DNA of 38,295 bases from a virus. The notes beneath the pieces were generated by a model. It saw only the letters and a program-made list of their open reading frames with translations. It had not been told where the DNA came from and ran no database searches. Below are positions 22,484 through 31,509 of the stretch, in pieces. Within the stretch, counting starts at the first letter, position 1. Each line of letters starts with the position of its first letter. Made by a program: the position numbers and the translations under genes. The stretch covers positions 1 to 38,295 of IMG/VR virus record IMGVR_UViG_3300023174_009222; one strand, given 5' to 3'.

Positions 22484-24568
22484 TCATCCAAAAAAAGTAT
22501 TATCTTTATTCATTATTTTATTTAAACCTTGAAATTCATTGTTATTTTCAATATAGTTAATGGATAAATTTTTTCTAATTTTATTTTTTTCTTTTTTTAT
22601 TTTGTTTAAGATAACAGATATTTGTTTAGTTTTTTCATCTTGTTTATTTTTTTCATCTAATATTTGTTTTTCTTTTTCTTTCTCTTCAGTGAGAATTTTA
22701 TTCATTACTTTACTTTTAAGTTTTAAAGCTTTTTGTTTTTCTAAGTATATATTTTTTCTTTTTTCTCTAAAAGCATAACTTGCTAATTCTGGAGTTGGAG
22801 CTTCTTCTTCATCCTCGTCTTCTTCAATTTCTGGTTCTTCTCCTAAATCTTCTTCTGATTCAGCACCTTGTTCTGCGTTTTCCATGTCTGGAGGTTCGCC
22901 TAATTCTTCTTCAGATGGTGGAGGACCAAATTGATCTTCCACTTCTGGAGGTATTTCTTCTTCACCAGGCGGAGTTTCTTCACCAGTTTCAGTTCCTTCC
23001 CCATTTTCTTCTGCTTGCGGAGGATTTTTGAGTTGATCAAGAATTTGATATCCTTCAGGACGTTTATCTTCTGGCATAAAAGCGAATGGATTTGCATCAT
23101 TGGCTTGTATAATATTATGTTTTAATAAATCAAGTATTTCATTATCACTTAATTTCAATATTTCTTTATAAATATAGAAATCATTGTAAAACACTTTATC
23201 TGCGTTTAATGATTTCATGGAACTAATCAATCCCCATCTAGCATTTTCAGTTTCTATTTTTTCTCTTTCATCAATATTTGATGGATTATTCATAGTGATG
23301 GTGAGATCTTTATAGAACTTAGGGTTTATATTTAAAAGTCTAAGTTGAATAATAGCTATTTTATAGAGATTATAAATAAAAAATTTTTGTATTCTGCGAG
23401 CTCTTTTTGCAAATTGAACGTTTTTGTTTGAAAGATTGGTATTTGCATTTGCAAATGTATCATCAAAAAGATATTGTCTTGGAATGCCTAAACCAGAAAA
23501 CAATCTGTCTCTGATAAATTCAATATCTGCTAATTGGCCTGGATCATTTAATTGTGGAAGTGTATCAACAGTGGATGGTTCCTCACCTATTCTTTTAGGT
23601 ATAACAATATCTTCTATACTTCCCATAATATCTGTCATTAGTTCAAGATCTTTATTATTGCTGGCGTCAAGTATTCTTTTCTTTTTAAGACGACTAACTA
23701 TTTCTCTAGCATAAGCAATGCCTTTTTCACCTTGTGCTTGACCAACATTGACATTATAGATTCTTCTTTCAGGAGCTCTGGTGATACGAGCAATCAAGAG
23801 ACTTTGTTCCATCATTTTGAGTTCTTCAATAACTGTAAAAACATTTTCAAGAATACTTTTACCATATGGTTCATTTACTGAACTAGGAACTTTCCAGTGC
23901 AAGATACGAAATGGTTCAATCTTTTTTCTGTCTTCTTTTTCTGTTTGCCCATAAGAGAGATTAAAATTATATGAAAAATTATTTGTATTTTTGACTGTAT
24001 TTGTATCTTTAATAAAGAAATACTGTAAGGTTCCATTTCTTTCTGTTCTGCCAACGAATTGTCTTGGAATACGATTAATAGATGTTACTTTTTTTAAGTT
24101 TTTAGAAAATACTATTTCATAAAATTCATCACCATAAGCAATAAAGTTTTTTATAATTTCGAAAGCTTTATCTTCTATGCCAATTCTGTAGAAGAGATCA
24201 TTAACTATATCCATAACTTTTTTATTGGCAGAATAGACGTTAATGGTTTTATCATCTATGCCTGACATGAGAGATTCATTGACATAAATATCTAGAGAGC
24301 CAGATATTTCTGGGAAATTAAGATAGTTATCAACTTTGGCATATTTTTCTTCTCTATCATTTGAAGTTTCAACATTTGAGAGGTAGGTTAATATCTTTTT
24401 GCTGATCTTGTCAGCACCTTCGTCTGAAAAAATAGAGGTTAATGGAAGTAAATCTTTTTTCTTTTTATCAATAACTGGTTCACCGACAATTTCATTATCG
24501 ATTACTTTGTCCGATATTTTTTCTTTTATTTTTTTAAAAGCTAATTTTAATTTATCTTTTTTCATCAT
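22484..24568 (-). CDS. Portal protein, T4 gp20-like
   Basis: 694 residues against 524 in T4. It forms the dodecameric ring at the unique vertex through which DNA is packaged and the tail attaches. Support comes from the segment DIEFIRDRLFSGLGIPRQYL (about 345-365), typical of T4-type portals, the preceding LNDPGQLADIE and the basic FAKRARRIQKFF, and the position directly after the large terminase. The extra length is mostly a Pro/Glu-rich acidic linker (about 519-592) and a Lys/Glu-rich coiled tail (about 600-694), unusual for the family. The start lies in GATGATGAAA and overlaps the terminase stop (24565-24568), giving coupled translation. Confidence 0.9.
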   Translation of the reverse strand: MMKKDKLKLAFKKIKEKISDKVIDNEIVGEPVIDKKKKDLLPLTSIFSDEGADKISKKILTYLSNVETSNDREEKYAKVDNYLNFPEISGSLDIYVNESLMSGIDDKTINVYSANKKVMDIVNDLFYRIGIEDKAFEIIKNFIAYGDEFYEIVFSKNLKKVTSINRIPRQFVGRTERNGTLQYFFIKDTNTVKNTNNFSYNFNLSYGQTEKEDRKKIEPFRILHWKVPSSVNEPYGKSILENVFTVIEELKMMEQSLLIARITRAPERRIYNVNVGQAQGEKGIAYAREIVSRLKKKRILDASNNKDLELMTDIMGSIEDIVIPKRIGEEPSTVDTLPQLNDPGQLADIEFIRDRLFSGLGIPRQYLFDDTFANANTNLSNKNVQFAKRARRIQKFFIYNLYKIAIIQLRLLNINPKFYKDLTITMNNPSNIDEREKIETENARWGLISSMKSLNADKVFYNDFYIYKEILKLSDNEILDLLKHNIIQANDANPFAFMPEDKRPEGYQILDQLKNPPQAEENGEGTETGEETPPGEEEIPPEVEDQFGPPPSEEELGEPPDMENAEQGAESEEDLGEEPEIEEDEDEEEAPTPELASYAFREKRKNIYLEKQKALKLKSKVMNKILTEEKEKEKQILDEKNKQDEKTKQISVILNKIKKEKNKIRKNLSINYIENNNEFQGLNKIMNKDNTFFG

Positions 24569-26373
24569 CCCTCTCGATTAAGAAACTCTAAATATCTTTT
24601 CAATTCTTTTTTATCCACAGAATAACCTTCTATCATGTTTAACATTTCCAAATGTTTATCTTCTCCAATATCAAGGTCTTCGTATATATTTTGAAAATTC
24701 TTTTTCTTTATTATATTTTCTTGTATCTCTACGTTTCTTATAAATTCTTCAGAATAATCTTCATTTTTGTCTGTTGAAAAGAACATATTTTTAAGATAAC
24801 AATATTGTGCACATGCCATTACCAAGTCATCATGTGCTCCATTCATACCTTTTAATTGTCCATTAGGTGTAAAACCAAAATTGCGTAATTCATTTATCAA
24901 TCTTACTGATTTTAATGTCAAACCTTCTTTAATCATCATGGTTTGCATACTGGCTAATATATTACCTCGGTTACCTGCAGAAACAGGCAAACCAGGCAAA
25001 TAGAGATGTTTATTTTTTTTATGTATATAAATATTTTCATATTGTAATGTGTCATAAAAATAAGAACATAATGGAGATCCCATTGAGTTTCTTTCTATAC
25101 ACAGTTTAGCTTGATTATAGTAATTTGTAATACTTTCAATAATAAATTTGAAATCTTCAAGATTGACTTTATTATTTTTATATTCTGCTACTTGTTCATT
25201 TGTTTCCAAATCAAAAACGAGAATAGTTGAATAGTCCCCGCCTGTACCTGTGGCCACGTCCACTGTTACTCCGTAATCGCGATTGGGTATTGGATCATTC
25301 CATATCCAAAGTCCTTTCATATATGAAAAATTTTTATCAAATTCTTCTTTACTTTCATGAAAATTATCCATTTCAATTGGATAACCAAATTCATCCACCA
25401 TATCTTTTCGTAATACATCATATCTGATTGGGTTTATATGTTTTAATTCGGAAAGAAATTCTTCTGGTAGAAATGTATTATCCATAGTGGTATTAAGAAT
25501 ACAAAGAACTTCTGTATTATATCTTTTTTGACCTAGTAGTTCTCTCATTTCATTATGCCATTCCTTATCTTTGTATTGAGGAATGTCATCCGTGTCAATG
25601 TTTATTAGTTTAAATTTTGAATTTTGTGCATCTTCAAGTGAATTATTATAGATACGCATATATTCATTGTCTTCCACTTGTGTTAATGGAAAAGTAGAGA
25701 CAAGAAATAGTTGTGACGGTATGGTTTTATTTGTCCAAGGTGTATTCTTACCAGTACCTAAAGCAGGACCAACAGCTGAGAGAAGCATCCCAAGTTTATC
25801 CACGAATGCTGCCTCATCTATTAAGACAGCTGATGGTGAACTACCTCTCAATACATTCATGGTGTATGGTAGTGATCTGATACGACTACCGTTTTTGAAT
25901 CTCATACTGGTTTTAGCATCTTCTGTTTTTGGTGATTTGAGCCAAACGGGTAAATTCTCATATATTACTTCTGCTCTTTGTAGGGTATCGTTGGCTTCTC
26001 TTTGTCCAAGCGATACGATGGCTATATCTTGATTACTAAAAAAGAGAGCTCTCCAAAGAAAGTATGTCACCGTTAATGTGGTGGCAGATGTCTGTCTTGG
26101 TTTATGAAAGATAAATTGTCTATTTTTGAGAAATTCAACTGCTGCTTCACTTTGCCAACTGTAGATATTGTCTTTTAATGGGACAGTACCAAGAGTGGCA
26201 TGAGGAACTTTAACAAAGGCTAACAGAAACCAAAGGAAGCCATAATTTTTTTCAACATTACAACAATGATAAATAATTTCTTTAACATCTTGCATAGTTG
26301 GATTATGAAAATCGTATTTTGATATTTGTTTAAAAATATCTGGGTATGTTTCGATAATTGTTTGGCTTATCAT
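24565..26373 (-). CDS. Terminase large subunit, T4 gp17-like
   Basis: 602 residues (T4 gp17: 610). It is the ATPase motor and nuclease that packages DNA through the portal. The ATPase part has a deviant Walker A, KPRQTSATT (91-99), Walker B SAVLIDEA (D186, E187) and the coupling motif STFP (226-229). The nuclease part has VDVATGTGGDYST (D372), CIERNS (E427) and HDDLVMA (D515/D516), matching the acidic triad of gp17. The T4 sequence RQLGKTT aligns with RQTSATT here, so the usual P-loop lysine is Ala and Gly is Ser; the Lys at 91 may act in its place, as proposed for deviant Walker A terminases. Its start overlaps the stop of the 119-aa gene. Confidence 0.95.
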   Translation of the reverse strand: MISQTIIETYPDIFKQISKYDFHNPTMQDVKEIIYHCCNVEKNYGFLWFLLAFVKVPHATLGTVPLKDNIYSWQSEAAVEFLKNRQFIFHKPRQTSATTLTVTYFLWRALFFSNQDIAIVSLGQREANDTLQRAEVIYENLPVWLKSPKTEDAKTSMRFKNGSRIRSLPYTMNVLRGSSPSAVLIDEAAFVDKLGMLLSAVGPALGTGKNTPWTNKTIPSQLFLVSTFPLTQVEDNEYMRIYNNSLEDAQNSKFKLINIDTDDIPQYKDKEWHNEMRELLGQKRYNTEVLCILNTTMDNTFLPEEFLSELKHINPIRYDVLRKDMVDEFGYPIEMDNFHESKEEFDKNFSYMKGLWIWNDPIPNRDYGVTVDVATGTGGDYSTILVFDLETNEQVAEYKNNKVNLEDFKFIIESITNYYNQAKLCIERNSMGSPLCSYFYDTLQYENIYIHKKNKHLYLPGLPVSAGNRGNILASMQTMMIKEGLTLKSVRLINELRNFGFTPNGQLKGMNGAHDDLVMACAQYCYLKNMFFSTDKNEDYSEEFIRNVEIQENIIKKKNFQNIYEDLDIGEDKHLEMLNMIEGYSVDKKELKRYLEFLNREG

Positions 26374-26729
26374 TTAAAGCTTTCTATATCTATAGGTCCT
26401 TTTATTTTATCATTCAGTTTTGCGATAGCATCTGATTGAATTCTGGCAATTAAAACTTTGGTAAGTGCTTGAATTGGAGTTTCAAGTACTTTAGCACTTT
26501 CGATAAGAAGCTTTAAAGAATCGTTAACACTTTTTTCTATTATGCCATCTTCACTGACGTTGTCTATTTCATCATGTATTTTTTTCATCATACCATTAAA
26601 ATAATGATGATTTTTATTGGCTGCTGCTCTATTTTCTTCCATGATTGAAATGCTTTTTTCTAAAAGACTAGCTAATTTTTCAAGAACAATGGTTATTTTT
26701 TGATCATTAGCTTTTTCTAGTTCGCCCAT
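26370..26729 (-). CDS. Candidate small terminase subunit, 119 aa
   Basis: All-helical coiled-coil-like sequence (KLASLLEKSISIMEENRAA ...). It lies immediately before the large terminase with overlapping stop and start codons, the usual position of gp16-type small terminases. T4 gp16 (164 aa) is also a coiled-coil ring protein. No sequence motif proves the assignment; it is based on position, size and helical composition. Confidence 0.5.
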   Translation of the reverse strand: MGELEKANDQKITIVLEKLASLLEKSISIMEENRAAANKNHHYFNGMMKKIHDEIDNVSEDGIIEKSVNDSLKLLIESAKVLETPIQALTKVLIARIQSDAIAKLNDKIKGPIDIESFK

Positions 26730-26730
26730 T

Positions 26731-27258
26731 TTAATCTTCTTTTATTTTATTTACTATGTTATAGAGTCTGTATATGAAATAATAAAAAAATCTTTTAAAT
26801 CTTTTAATATTTCTGATTTTATTAAGTTTAAAAATTTTAACTTTTTGTTCTTTTACAGTGATTTCTTTTTCTAAATCTAATGGAATAGTCATTAATCCAA
26901 CTCTGAAATTTACTATTTTGTTTTTTGTTTTGCCATTAATTTTTTTAGAAACTATGGTTATCGAAGAAATAATTGAACCAACTCTGAATTCAATTATCAT
27001 TTCAAAACCTTTTGTTTCGTCTTTATAGAAATCGTTATTTTTAACATAACTTAAGATTTGTTTGTATGCGTCAAAAACGTGTATGTTTGTTGAACCATGG
27101 TTGGCGCTACTGTCGGCGCTACTTAAAGAAATACTAAAATTATCTATTTGATAAATTCTTTTTGATGAATAATCCTTTCTTAATTTTTCAACTAGTTCCT
27201 TATAAGGTAACATTTTATTTTTTTTTAATGTATCTTTGTTTGCTATATAGACTGCCAT
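26731..27258 (-). CDS. Unknown protein, 175 aa
   Basis: Mixed alpha/beta composition in residues 1-125 with many beta-type stretches (GFEMIIEFRVGSIISSITIVSKK; split by charged turns), then a basic aromatic C-terminal tail (IRNIKRFKRFFYYFIYRLYN). It is 1 base before the 119-aa gene and 1 base after the gp55-like gene. No family was recognised. Position among sigma, hub and terminase genes suggests a late or structural role. Confidence 0.55.
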   Translation of the reverse strand: MAVYIANKDTLKKNKMLPYKELVEKLRKDYSSKRIYQIDNFSISLSSADSSANHGSTNIHVFDAYKQILSYVKNNDFYKDETKGFEMIIEFRVGSIISSITIVSKKINGKTKNKIVNFRVGLMTIPLDLEKEITVKEQKVKIFKLNKIRNIKRFKRFFYYFIYRLYNIVNKIKED

Positions 27259-27259
27259 T

Positions 27260-27928
27260 TTAACCTCTCAATAATTCATTTAATGAATTTTTCGCCTTTT
27301 TTATTTTTTTGAGATGGTTAAAAAAATTGTTCACAAAAGATGGTGAAAACATAAAAGTTTTAGCATATTCAATAAATTCTTTTTTAACAAACTTTTTACC
27401 AATATTGATTGAATAATATTCAATCAATATGTCACATAGTTGTAAAAATCTTTCTTTACCTTTAAAAAAATCTTTCATTTCATCAAAGATATAAGTGATT
27501 ACAAAAGCTTGGTTATTGTTTTCATTGACAATCATATTATCATTGTTAACTATGGTTTCTAATTCAATGTCTGAATATTTGGCTAATTTTTTATTTGAGG
27601 CGAGAGTTTCTGAAAGAAGATTTTTATACACTACAGTGGTGAAGAAATTAAAAATATTACCTTTATCTGGTTGCCATTGTTGTTTAATAATTGATTTATA
27701 GATATGCATTCTGGCATATTGAAAAAGATCTTCTGGATTTCCAAAAGAATAAAATTTCCAACGAGGAGAATAAATTACGCCATTGATAATTTTGTCTATA
27801 TAGTTGACGAAAAGTTTATTCATTATCATTTCGCTTTTTCTGGTGCTTTTTTCTCCATATTCTGATTCTTTTAGAAAAAGATTAATAAGTTTAATCATCT
27901 CTTCTTGGTTAATTTTTGATATATACAT
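27260..27928 (-). CDS. Late-transcription sigma factor, T4 gp55-like
   Basis: 222 residues (T4 gp55: 185). Residues about 65-118 (EDLFQYARMHIYKSI, then PDKGNIFNFFTTVVYKNLL and SNKKLAKY) match the layout of sigma region 2 in gp55, where WKQEMIADGIEASI is followed by an aromatic helix and KKERKEVAKKY. Such proteins bind host RNA polymerase core and recognise TATAAATA late promoters. There is no clear region 4. The similarity is in pattern, so a diverged sigma is the best but not the only reading. Start and stop overlap by one base with the 309-aa gene (TAATG). Confidence 0.6.
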   Translation of the reverse strand: MYISKINQEEMIKLINLFLKESEYGEKSTRKSEMIMNKLFVNYIDKIINGVIYSPRWKFYSFGNPEDLFQYARMHIYKSIIKQQWQPDKGNIFNFFTTVVYKNLLSETLASNKKLAKYSDIELETIVNNDNMIVNENNNQAFVITYIFDEMKDFFKGKERFLQLCDILIEYYSINIGKKFVKKEFIEYAKTFMFSPSFVNNFFNHLKKIKKAKNSLNELLRG

Positions 27929-28857
27929 TACATTTCTTCCATTATTTGATCAAAATAACTTGTTGATTTATTTTTTCCATATTTTTGATCGTTTAATTTT
28001 TTAGCTGCTTCTATGATAAGAGTTAACTTTGAATTCGGTATTTCTAATAATTCATTAAAATTAATATACTTTAATGAGTTAATGGTCATTAAAGTTTCAA
28101 CAAAGGTTTTATAATCTTTATTATCAATTTGTAAACCTTTATGAAAAAAAGAAATGTCTATTGGATCAATTATTTTTATTTCATTTTTAAACTGACAGAA
28201 ATCACAAATAGCAAAATAATCACTTTCAAATCCAAAATCTTCTGATCTTATTTCTTTAAAATAATTTAAAAGATTTTTAATACCAATAAAATTTAAAAAA
28301 TCTTTATAGTTTTCTTTGTTTATTTTTTTTTTGTTTTTTAAATCTTCTATATAAAGTATTTGAGGTTTTGTATAATTATAAATGTATTCTATGTTATCTT
28401 TATTGTCATCTAAAGTATAAAAAGAAAAATGTACATTGTCAACCATTTTTCTTCTTCTGTAAACCACATTAAAATCTTTAATTTTTATTTTTTTTTCTAT
28501 TTGTGCATCTTGTAAATAATGTACGTTGATATCTTTTAAGGAAATTTTTATGTTTTTCACTTTTTGACAATTCGAACACATAAAAGATTTTTGAACATGA
28601 TTAATATTAAAACTATGACTACAAAGATAATTCCAAACATAAATAATATCATTGTAATACATATCAGAAACATTTTTTATTTCTTTATGTCTGAAGTGAT
28701 TGTTGAGGATGGCTATTATTCTATTAATTTCAGAGTTGACGTAAAATGAATCATAATGAATAAAAATTGATCCAACAGTTAATTCTCGCAAATAAATTAT
28801 TGGATCATATTCAATTCCGTTCGATGGTAAAACTAAAGGAGAATAATAATTAATCAT
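27928..28857 (-). CDS. Baseplate hub/assembly protein, gp26/gp51-like
   Basis: 309 residues. The N-terminus holds LVLPSNGIEYDPIIYLRELT (9-27), which recalls the opening of T4-type baseplate assembly proteins (LPS-x-G-x-x-Y, then a conserved ReLT motif). Two CxxC pairs, C94/C97 and C218/C221, may form one zinc ribbon, as in the related gene next to it. A role in hub assembly of the contractile tail is inferred from this similarity and from pairing with the 318-aa gene. It lies 3 bases after that gene's stop. Confidence 0.5.
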   Translation of the reverse strand: MINYYSPLVLPSNGIEYDPIIYLRELTVGSIFIHYDSFYVNSEINRIIAILNNHFRHKEIKNVSDMYYNDIIYVWNYLCSHSFNINHVQKSFMCSNCQKVKNIKISLKDINVHYLQDAQIEKKIKIKDFNVVYRRRKMVDNVHFSFYTLDDNKDNIEYIYNYTKPQILYIEDLKNKKKINKENYKDFLNFIGIKNLLNYFKEIRSEDFGFESDYFAICDFCQFKNEIKIIDPIDISFFHKGLQIDNKDYKTFVETLMTINSLKYINFNELLEIPNSKLTLIIEAAKKLNDQKYGKNKSTSYFDQIMEEM

Positions 28858-28860
28858 TAA

Positions 28861-29817
28861 TTATTTAAGCTTTAAAAATAAAGAAGATAAAATGTTTTCA
28901 AAAGTTAGAAATATTTTTTTTCTTTCTTTGTTGTAAATACAATTATCTTTAGAACATGAATATCTGTCTGTTTCCAGATTTATTCCGTATTTTGATATTT
29001 CAGCTATATTTGCTCTTATCTTATTTTTATCTTCAGCATTTAAATATTTAATAACATCGCCTAGATCATTTTTAGTTACTTCTTTACCATTTGCTTTTTT
29101 ACCTTTAAATTCTATAATAATATGTCTTAAAGAATCAATTAAATTCTCGTTATTTTCCATAAAAAACTTTTCATGCTTTAAGGAAGGAAAAACATATTTA
29201 ATGCTGATATCATCTTTTGGATATGAAGTTAATTTCATAGCAAAAGGATATTCTAAGTTATCAGGTAAATATTTATAATCTAGATCTTTTAAAAGATCAA
29301 CAACAACATTAATACTGTCGTCATTTTCACAAACTTCACATTCCATTAATTTTTTAACAGAAACTTGACTTCCATATGTAATAACTAAAATAAAAATAAA
29401 AAGAGGTAACTTATCAACCATTGATAATTCATATAAATCTATATCACTCTTTATACATGATTGAAATATTTCATTGCAAATTTTATTAAATTCCTCAGTT
29501 GATCGTATCTTACTGATCTTTAATTCATCTTCTGTATTCCAAGGTCTAACATAAATTTCACCATTGCGTGTTAAATTATTTTTAATAAAATGATTTCCAG
29601 AAATTAATTTATAAGGTATTGGATCTGGTTCAAAATAACTTTTTTTTGGTTTTAAAACTATTTCTTCATCATTTTTTTCAAAAATTCCTTCTTCCACTTC
29701 TTCTTCTACAAATTCAGATTGTTTTATTAAATTCTGTTCTGGTAAATACTTCGACTCTTTTGGTTTTTCTTTTGATAAAGAATCAAGTTCTTCTGGCGAA
29801 ATGTTTTTTATTGGCAT
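28861..29817 (-). CDS. Baseplate hub subunit, gp26-like
   Basis: 318 residues. An acidic N-terminal 65 residues are followed by IYVRPWNTEDELKISKIRS (88-106) and a helical part with MVDKLPLFIFILVITYGS (133-150) and MECEVCEND (158-166, with C160/C163); another Cys pair is near the C-terminus (SCSKDNC). The order (V-R-P-x-T-x-D-E, then D-x-L-xx-L, SYG-like segment, then CxxC) is the pattern I know from T4 gp26-type proteins. The Shine-Dalgarno AAAGGAG is buried in a strong hairpin (29819-29866). The gene follows the helicase gene by 71 bases. Confidence 0.55.
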   Translation of the reverse strand: MPIKNISPEELDSLSKEKPKESKYLPEQNLIKQSEFVEEEVEEGIFEKNDEEIVLKPKKSYFEPDPIPYKLISGNHFIKNNLTRNGEIYVRPWNTEDELKISKIRSTEEFNKICNEIFQSCIKSDIDLYELSMVDKLPLFIFILVITYGSQVSVKKLMECEVCENDDSINVVVDLLKDLDYKYLPDNLEYPFAMKLTSYPKDDISIKYVFPSLKHEKFFMENNENLIDSLRHIIIEFKGKKANGKEVTKNDLGDVIKYLNAEDKNKIRANIAEISKYGINLETDRYSCSKDNCIYNKERKKIFLTFENILSSLFLKLK

Positions 29818-29818
29818 T

Positions 29819-29866
29819 AAAAATTCTCCTTTTTTTCTATTCTATTAAAAAAAAAGGAGAATTTTT
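29819..29866 (-). promoter_or_regulatory. 18-bp hairpin that sequesters the Shine-Dalgarno of the 318-aa gene
   Basis: A perfect inverted repeat: AAAAATTCTCCTTTTTTT at 29819-29836 and its complement at 29849-29866, with a 12-base loop. On minus-strand RNA the 3' arm contains GGAG and ends one base before AATG, so the ribosome site is paired when the RNA runs through from the helicase gene. The T-rich end of the arm could also act as a terminator. T4 gene e (lysozyme) is regulated by a similar hairpin on early read-through transcripts, while late transcripts starting inside the hairpin are free of it. Confidence 0.75.
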
Positions 29867-29888
29867 CATTTACATGCGAAACATGTGT

Positions 29889-31169
29889 TTAAGTGAATTT
29901 GAAGTTTGAATAGCTAACAGTCTTTGGCAAGATCATATCTTTAATACCATTTCTTGCTTTTAATGTTTTAAAACATGCTTGTCCCATTGCTCTCATAGTA
30001 GCAGTGGCAATAATACCAATAATGTTATCACATGTATTCATTTTCTTTTGACTTTCGGAAATATGACTTTCGTTGACTTCATCTGGTCCAAGTTCAATTG
30101 CTGCTCTACCAAACTGTGTTGCAGTTAGAACTGGCACTTTATATTCATAAGCCAATCCTCTCAATTGTTCGAAGACTTCACCACCATCTTGATATAAATT
30201 GTTTCTTTTTAAAGAGTTTGGAAGTAATAAATCTGCATAGTCAACAATAATAAAATCAGGTTGAAATCCAGTATACATTTCCAATCTACTTATAAAATGA
30301 GATATCTTAATGGTATTCATACTGCTTGCTGGGTATTCTTTGATAATTAATTTCTTATCATCGACGTTTAAACTTTTATAAGCTTCAACCACTTTATCTT
30401 CATTTTTAACCAATTCTTCAATCTTTAAACCAGTAAACTGTGTGTCTATTCTCAGCCCTTTTATTTCTTCACTTAATTCAAGACTGATCAAGACCACATT
30501 CTTTTTTAATTGACTCCAAACATAAAAAGCTGTTTGATCGAGTGCAATACTTTTACCAACTGAAGAAGCTGCTGCAAAGGTTGATAAAGTTTTTGGAAAT
30601 AAACCGCCGCCAATTACTTTATTTAAATCCATCCATGGTAGAGGAATATAATCTTTAAGAAGTTCTTTTTGTTTAGCATATCTTTCATTTACCTTCATGA
30701 TGTCAGTGCCAAAGTTTTCTTCCATTCTCCATAAGACTGCTTTTCTTAGTTTATCATTTATTTCTTCAAAACTTTCAGGATCATCAATTTTATTGATACC
30801 TTCGACCATGACATCGCGATACATTCTGGTTTTGATAAAGATAACTATTTGATCATGAATATAAGCAAGTTCATCTTCTGTGAACTCATATGTTTCATAT
30901 ATCGTTTCAACCATTTGAAAAGTGTTAGTGGTTGGTGGAGTTTTACTGTTTGACATTGTATTAAGTAAACTTAATAAAATATTCTTTTTTGGTGGATTTT
31001 TATATTTAATAAAGTAGGTTTTAATTACTTTAAAAATTATTTTTAAATCGTTTGAGTTGAAATAATCTGGCTTTAGTTCATCAATAAAGGTGGCTATTTT
31101 TTCTCTATTTTGAACTAAAGCTTTGATTATGTCTTCTTCATTTAAATATTTAGCAATATTACTCGTCAT
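29889..31169 (-). CDS. Replicative DNA helicase, DnaB/T4 gp41-like
   Basis: 426 residues (T4 gp41: 475). It unwinds DNA at the replication fork as a hexamer and works with the primase encoded upstream. Walker A is AASSVGKS (200-207), where the usual first Gly is Ala; ISLELSEEIKGLRIDTQF (228-245) and Walker B FIIVDYADLLLP (306-317) follow, as do TATQFGRAA and a C-terminal SQKKMNTCDNIIGI region typical of SF4 helicases. The start context AAGAGGAAACATG is good. It is followed by the hairpin and the gp26-like gene. It also happens to contain Y-L-N-E near its N-terminus. Confidence 0.9.
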   Translation of the reverse strand: MTSNIAKYLNEEDIIKALVQNREKIATFIDELKPDYFNSNDLKIIFKVIKTYFIKYKNPPKKNILLSLLNTMSNSKTPPTTNTFQMVETIYETYEFTEDELAYIHDQIVIFIKTRMYRDVMVEGINKIDDPESFEEINDKLRKAVLWRMEENFGTDIMKVNERYAKQKELLKDYIPLPWMDLNKVIGGGLFPKTLSTFAAASSVGKSIALDQTAFYVWSQLKKNVVLISLELSEEIKGLRIDTQFTGLKIEELVKNEDKVVEAYKSLNVDDKKLIIKEYPASSMNTIKISHFISRLEMYTGFQPDFIIVDYADLLLPNSLKRNNLYQDGGEVFEQLRGLAYEYKVPVLTATQFGRAAIELGPDEVNESHISESQKKMNTCDNIIGIIATATMRAMGQACFKTLKARNGIKDMILPKTVSYSNFKFT

Positions 31170-31196
31170 GTTTCCTCTTCATTTTTTGATATTTTT

Positions 31197-31499
31197 TTAA
31201 TCTTCTAATTTTATTTGATTGGCAACTACTTTTAATCTTTTTCTTTGTTGACCATCTTCCTCCCATCTATCTTGTTTAAGTGAACCAATAACAGTAACTT
31301 GATCTCCTTTTTTGATTGTCTCTTTAACTGTTTGAGCTAATTTACCCCATGCGTCTATTGGAATATAAGATATTTTATTGTTATACTTATTCTTAATAGA
31401 CACAGTGAACTCTGCTACACTGGTTTTGTCATTTATTTGTTTTACTATCGGGTCATGTATCATGCGCCCACAAATATTTACACTGCAATAATCTTTCAT
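31197..31499 (-). CDS. ssb: Single-stranded DNA-binding protein (bacterial SSB type)
   Basis: 100-residue OB-fold protein: NICGRMIHDP at the start, SVAEFTVSIKNKY and SYIPIDAWGKLAQTV in the middle, then KKGDQVTVIGSLKQDRWEEDG and a final strand. This is the bacterial SSB core, unlike T4 gp32. It protects ssDNA at the fork. The protein stops soon after the fold (VVANQIKLED) and lacks the long Gly-rich linker and DDDIPF-type tail of host SSB, so it may not recruit the same partners. It sits between primase and helicase genes. Confidence 0.9.
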   Translation of the reverse strand: MKDYCSVNICGRMIHDPIVKQINDKTSVAEFTVSIKNKYNNKISYIPIDAWGKLAQTVKETIKKGDQVTVIGSLKQDRWEEDGQQRKRLKVVANQIKLED

Positions 31500-31509
31500 C
31501 TTCCGTTTC

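Noticed and set aside
22479-22491. TTG at 22491 as start of the small gene after the portal
   Set aside because: ATG at 22479 has GGAT at suitable distance and starts just after the portal stop; TTG lies inside the portal gene without a better ribosome site.
29889-31169. Helicase as capsid cargo because of its Y-L-N-E at residues 8-11
   Set aside because: It belongs to the replication cluster and lacks the aromatic-rich lead; kept as evidence that the motif alone is not sufficient.
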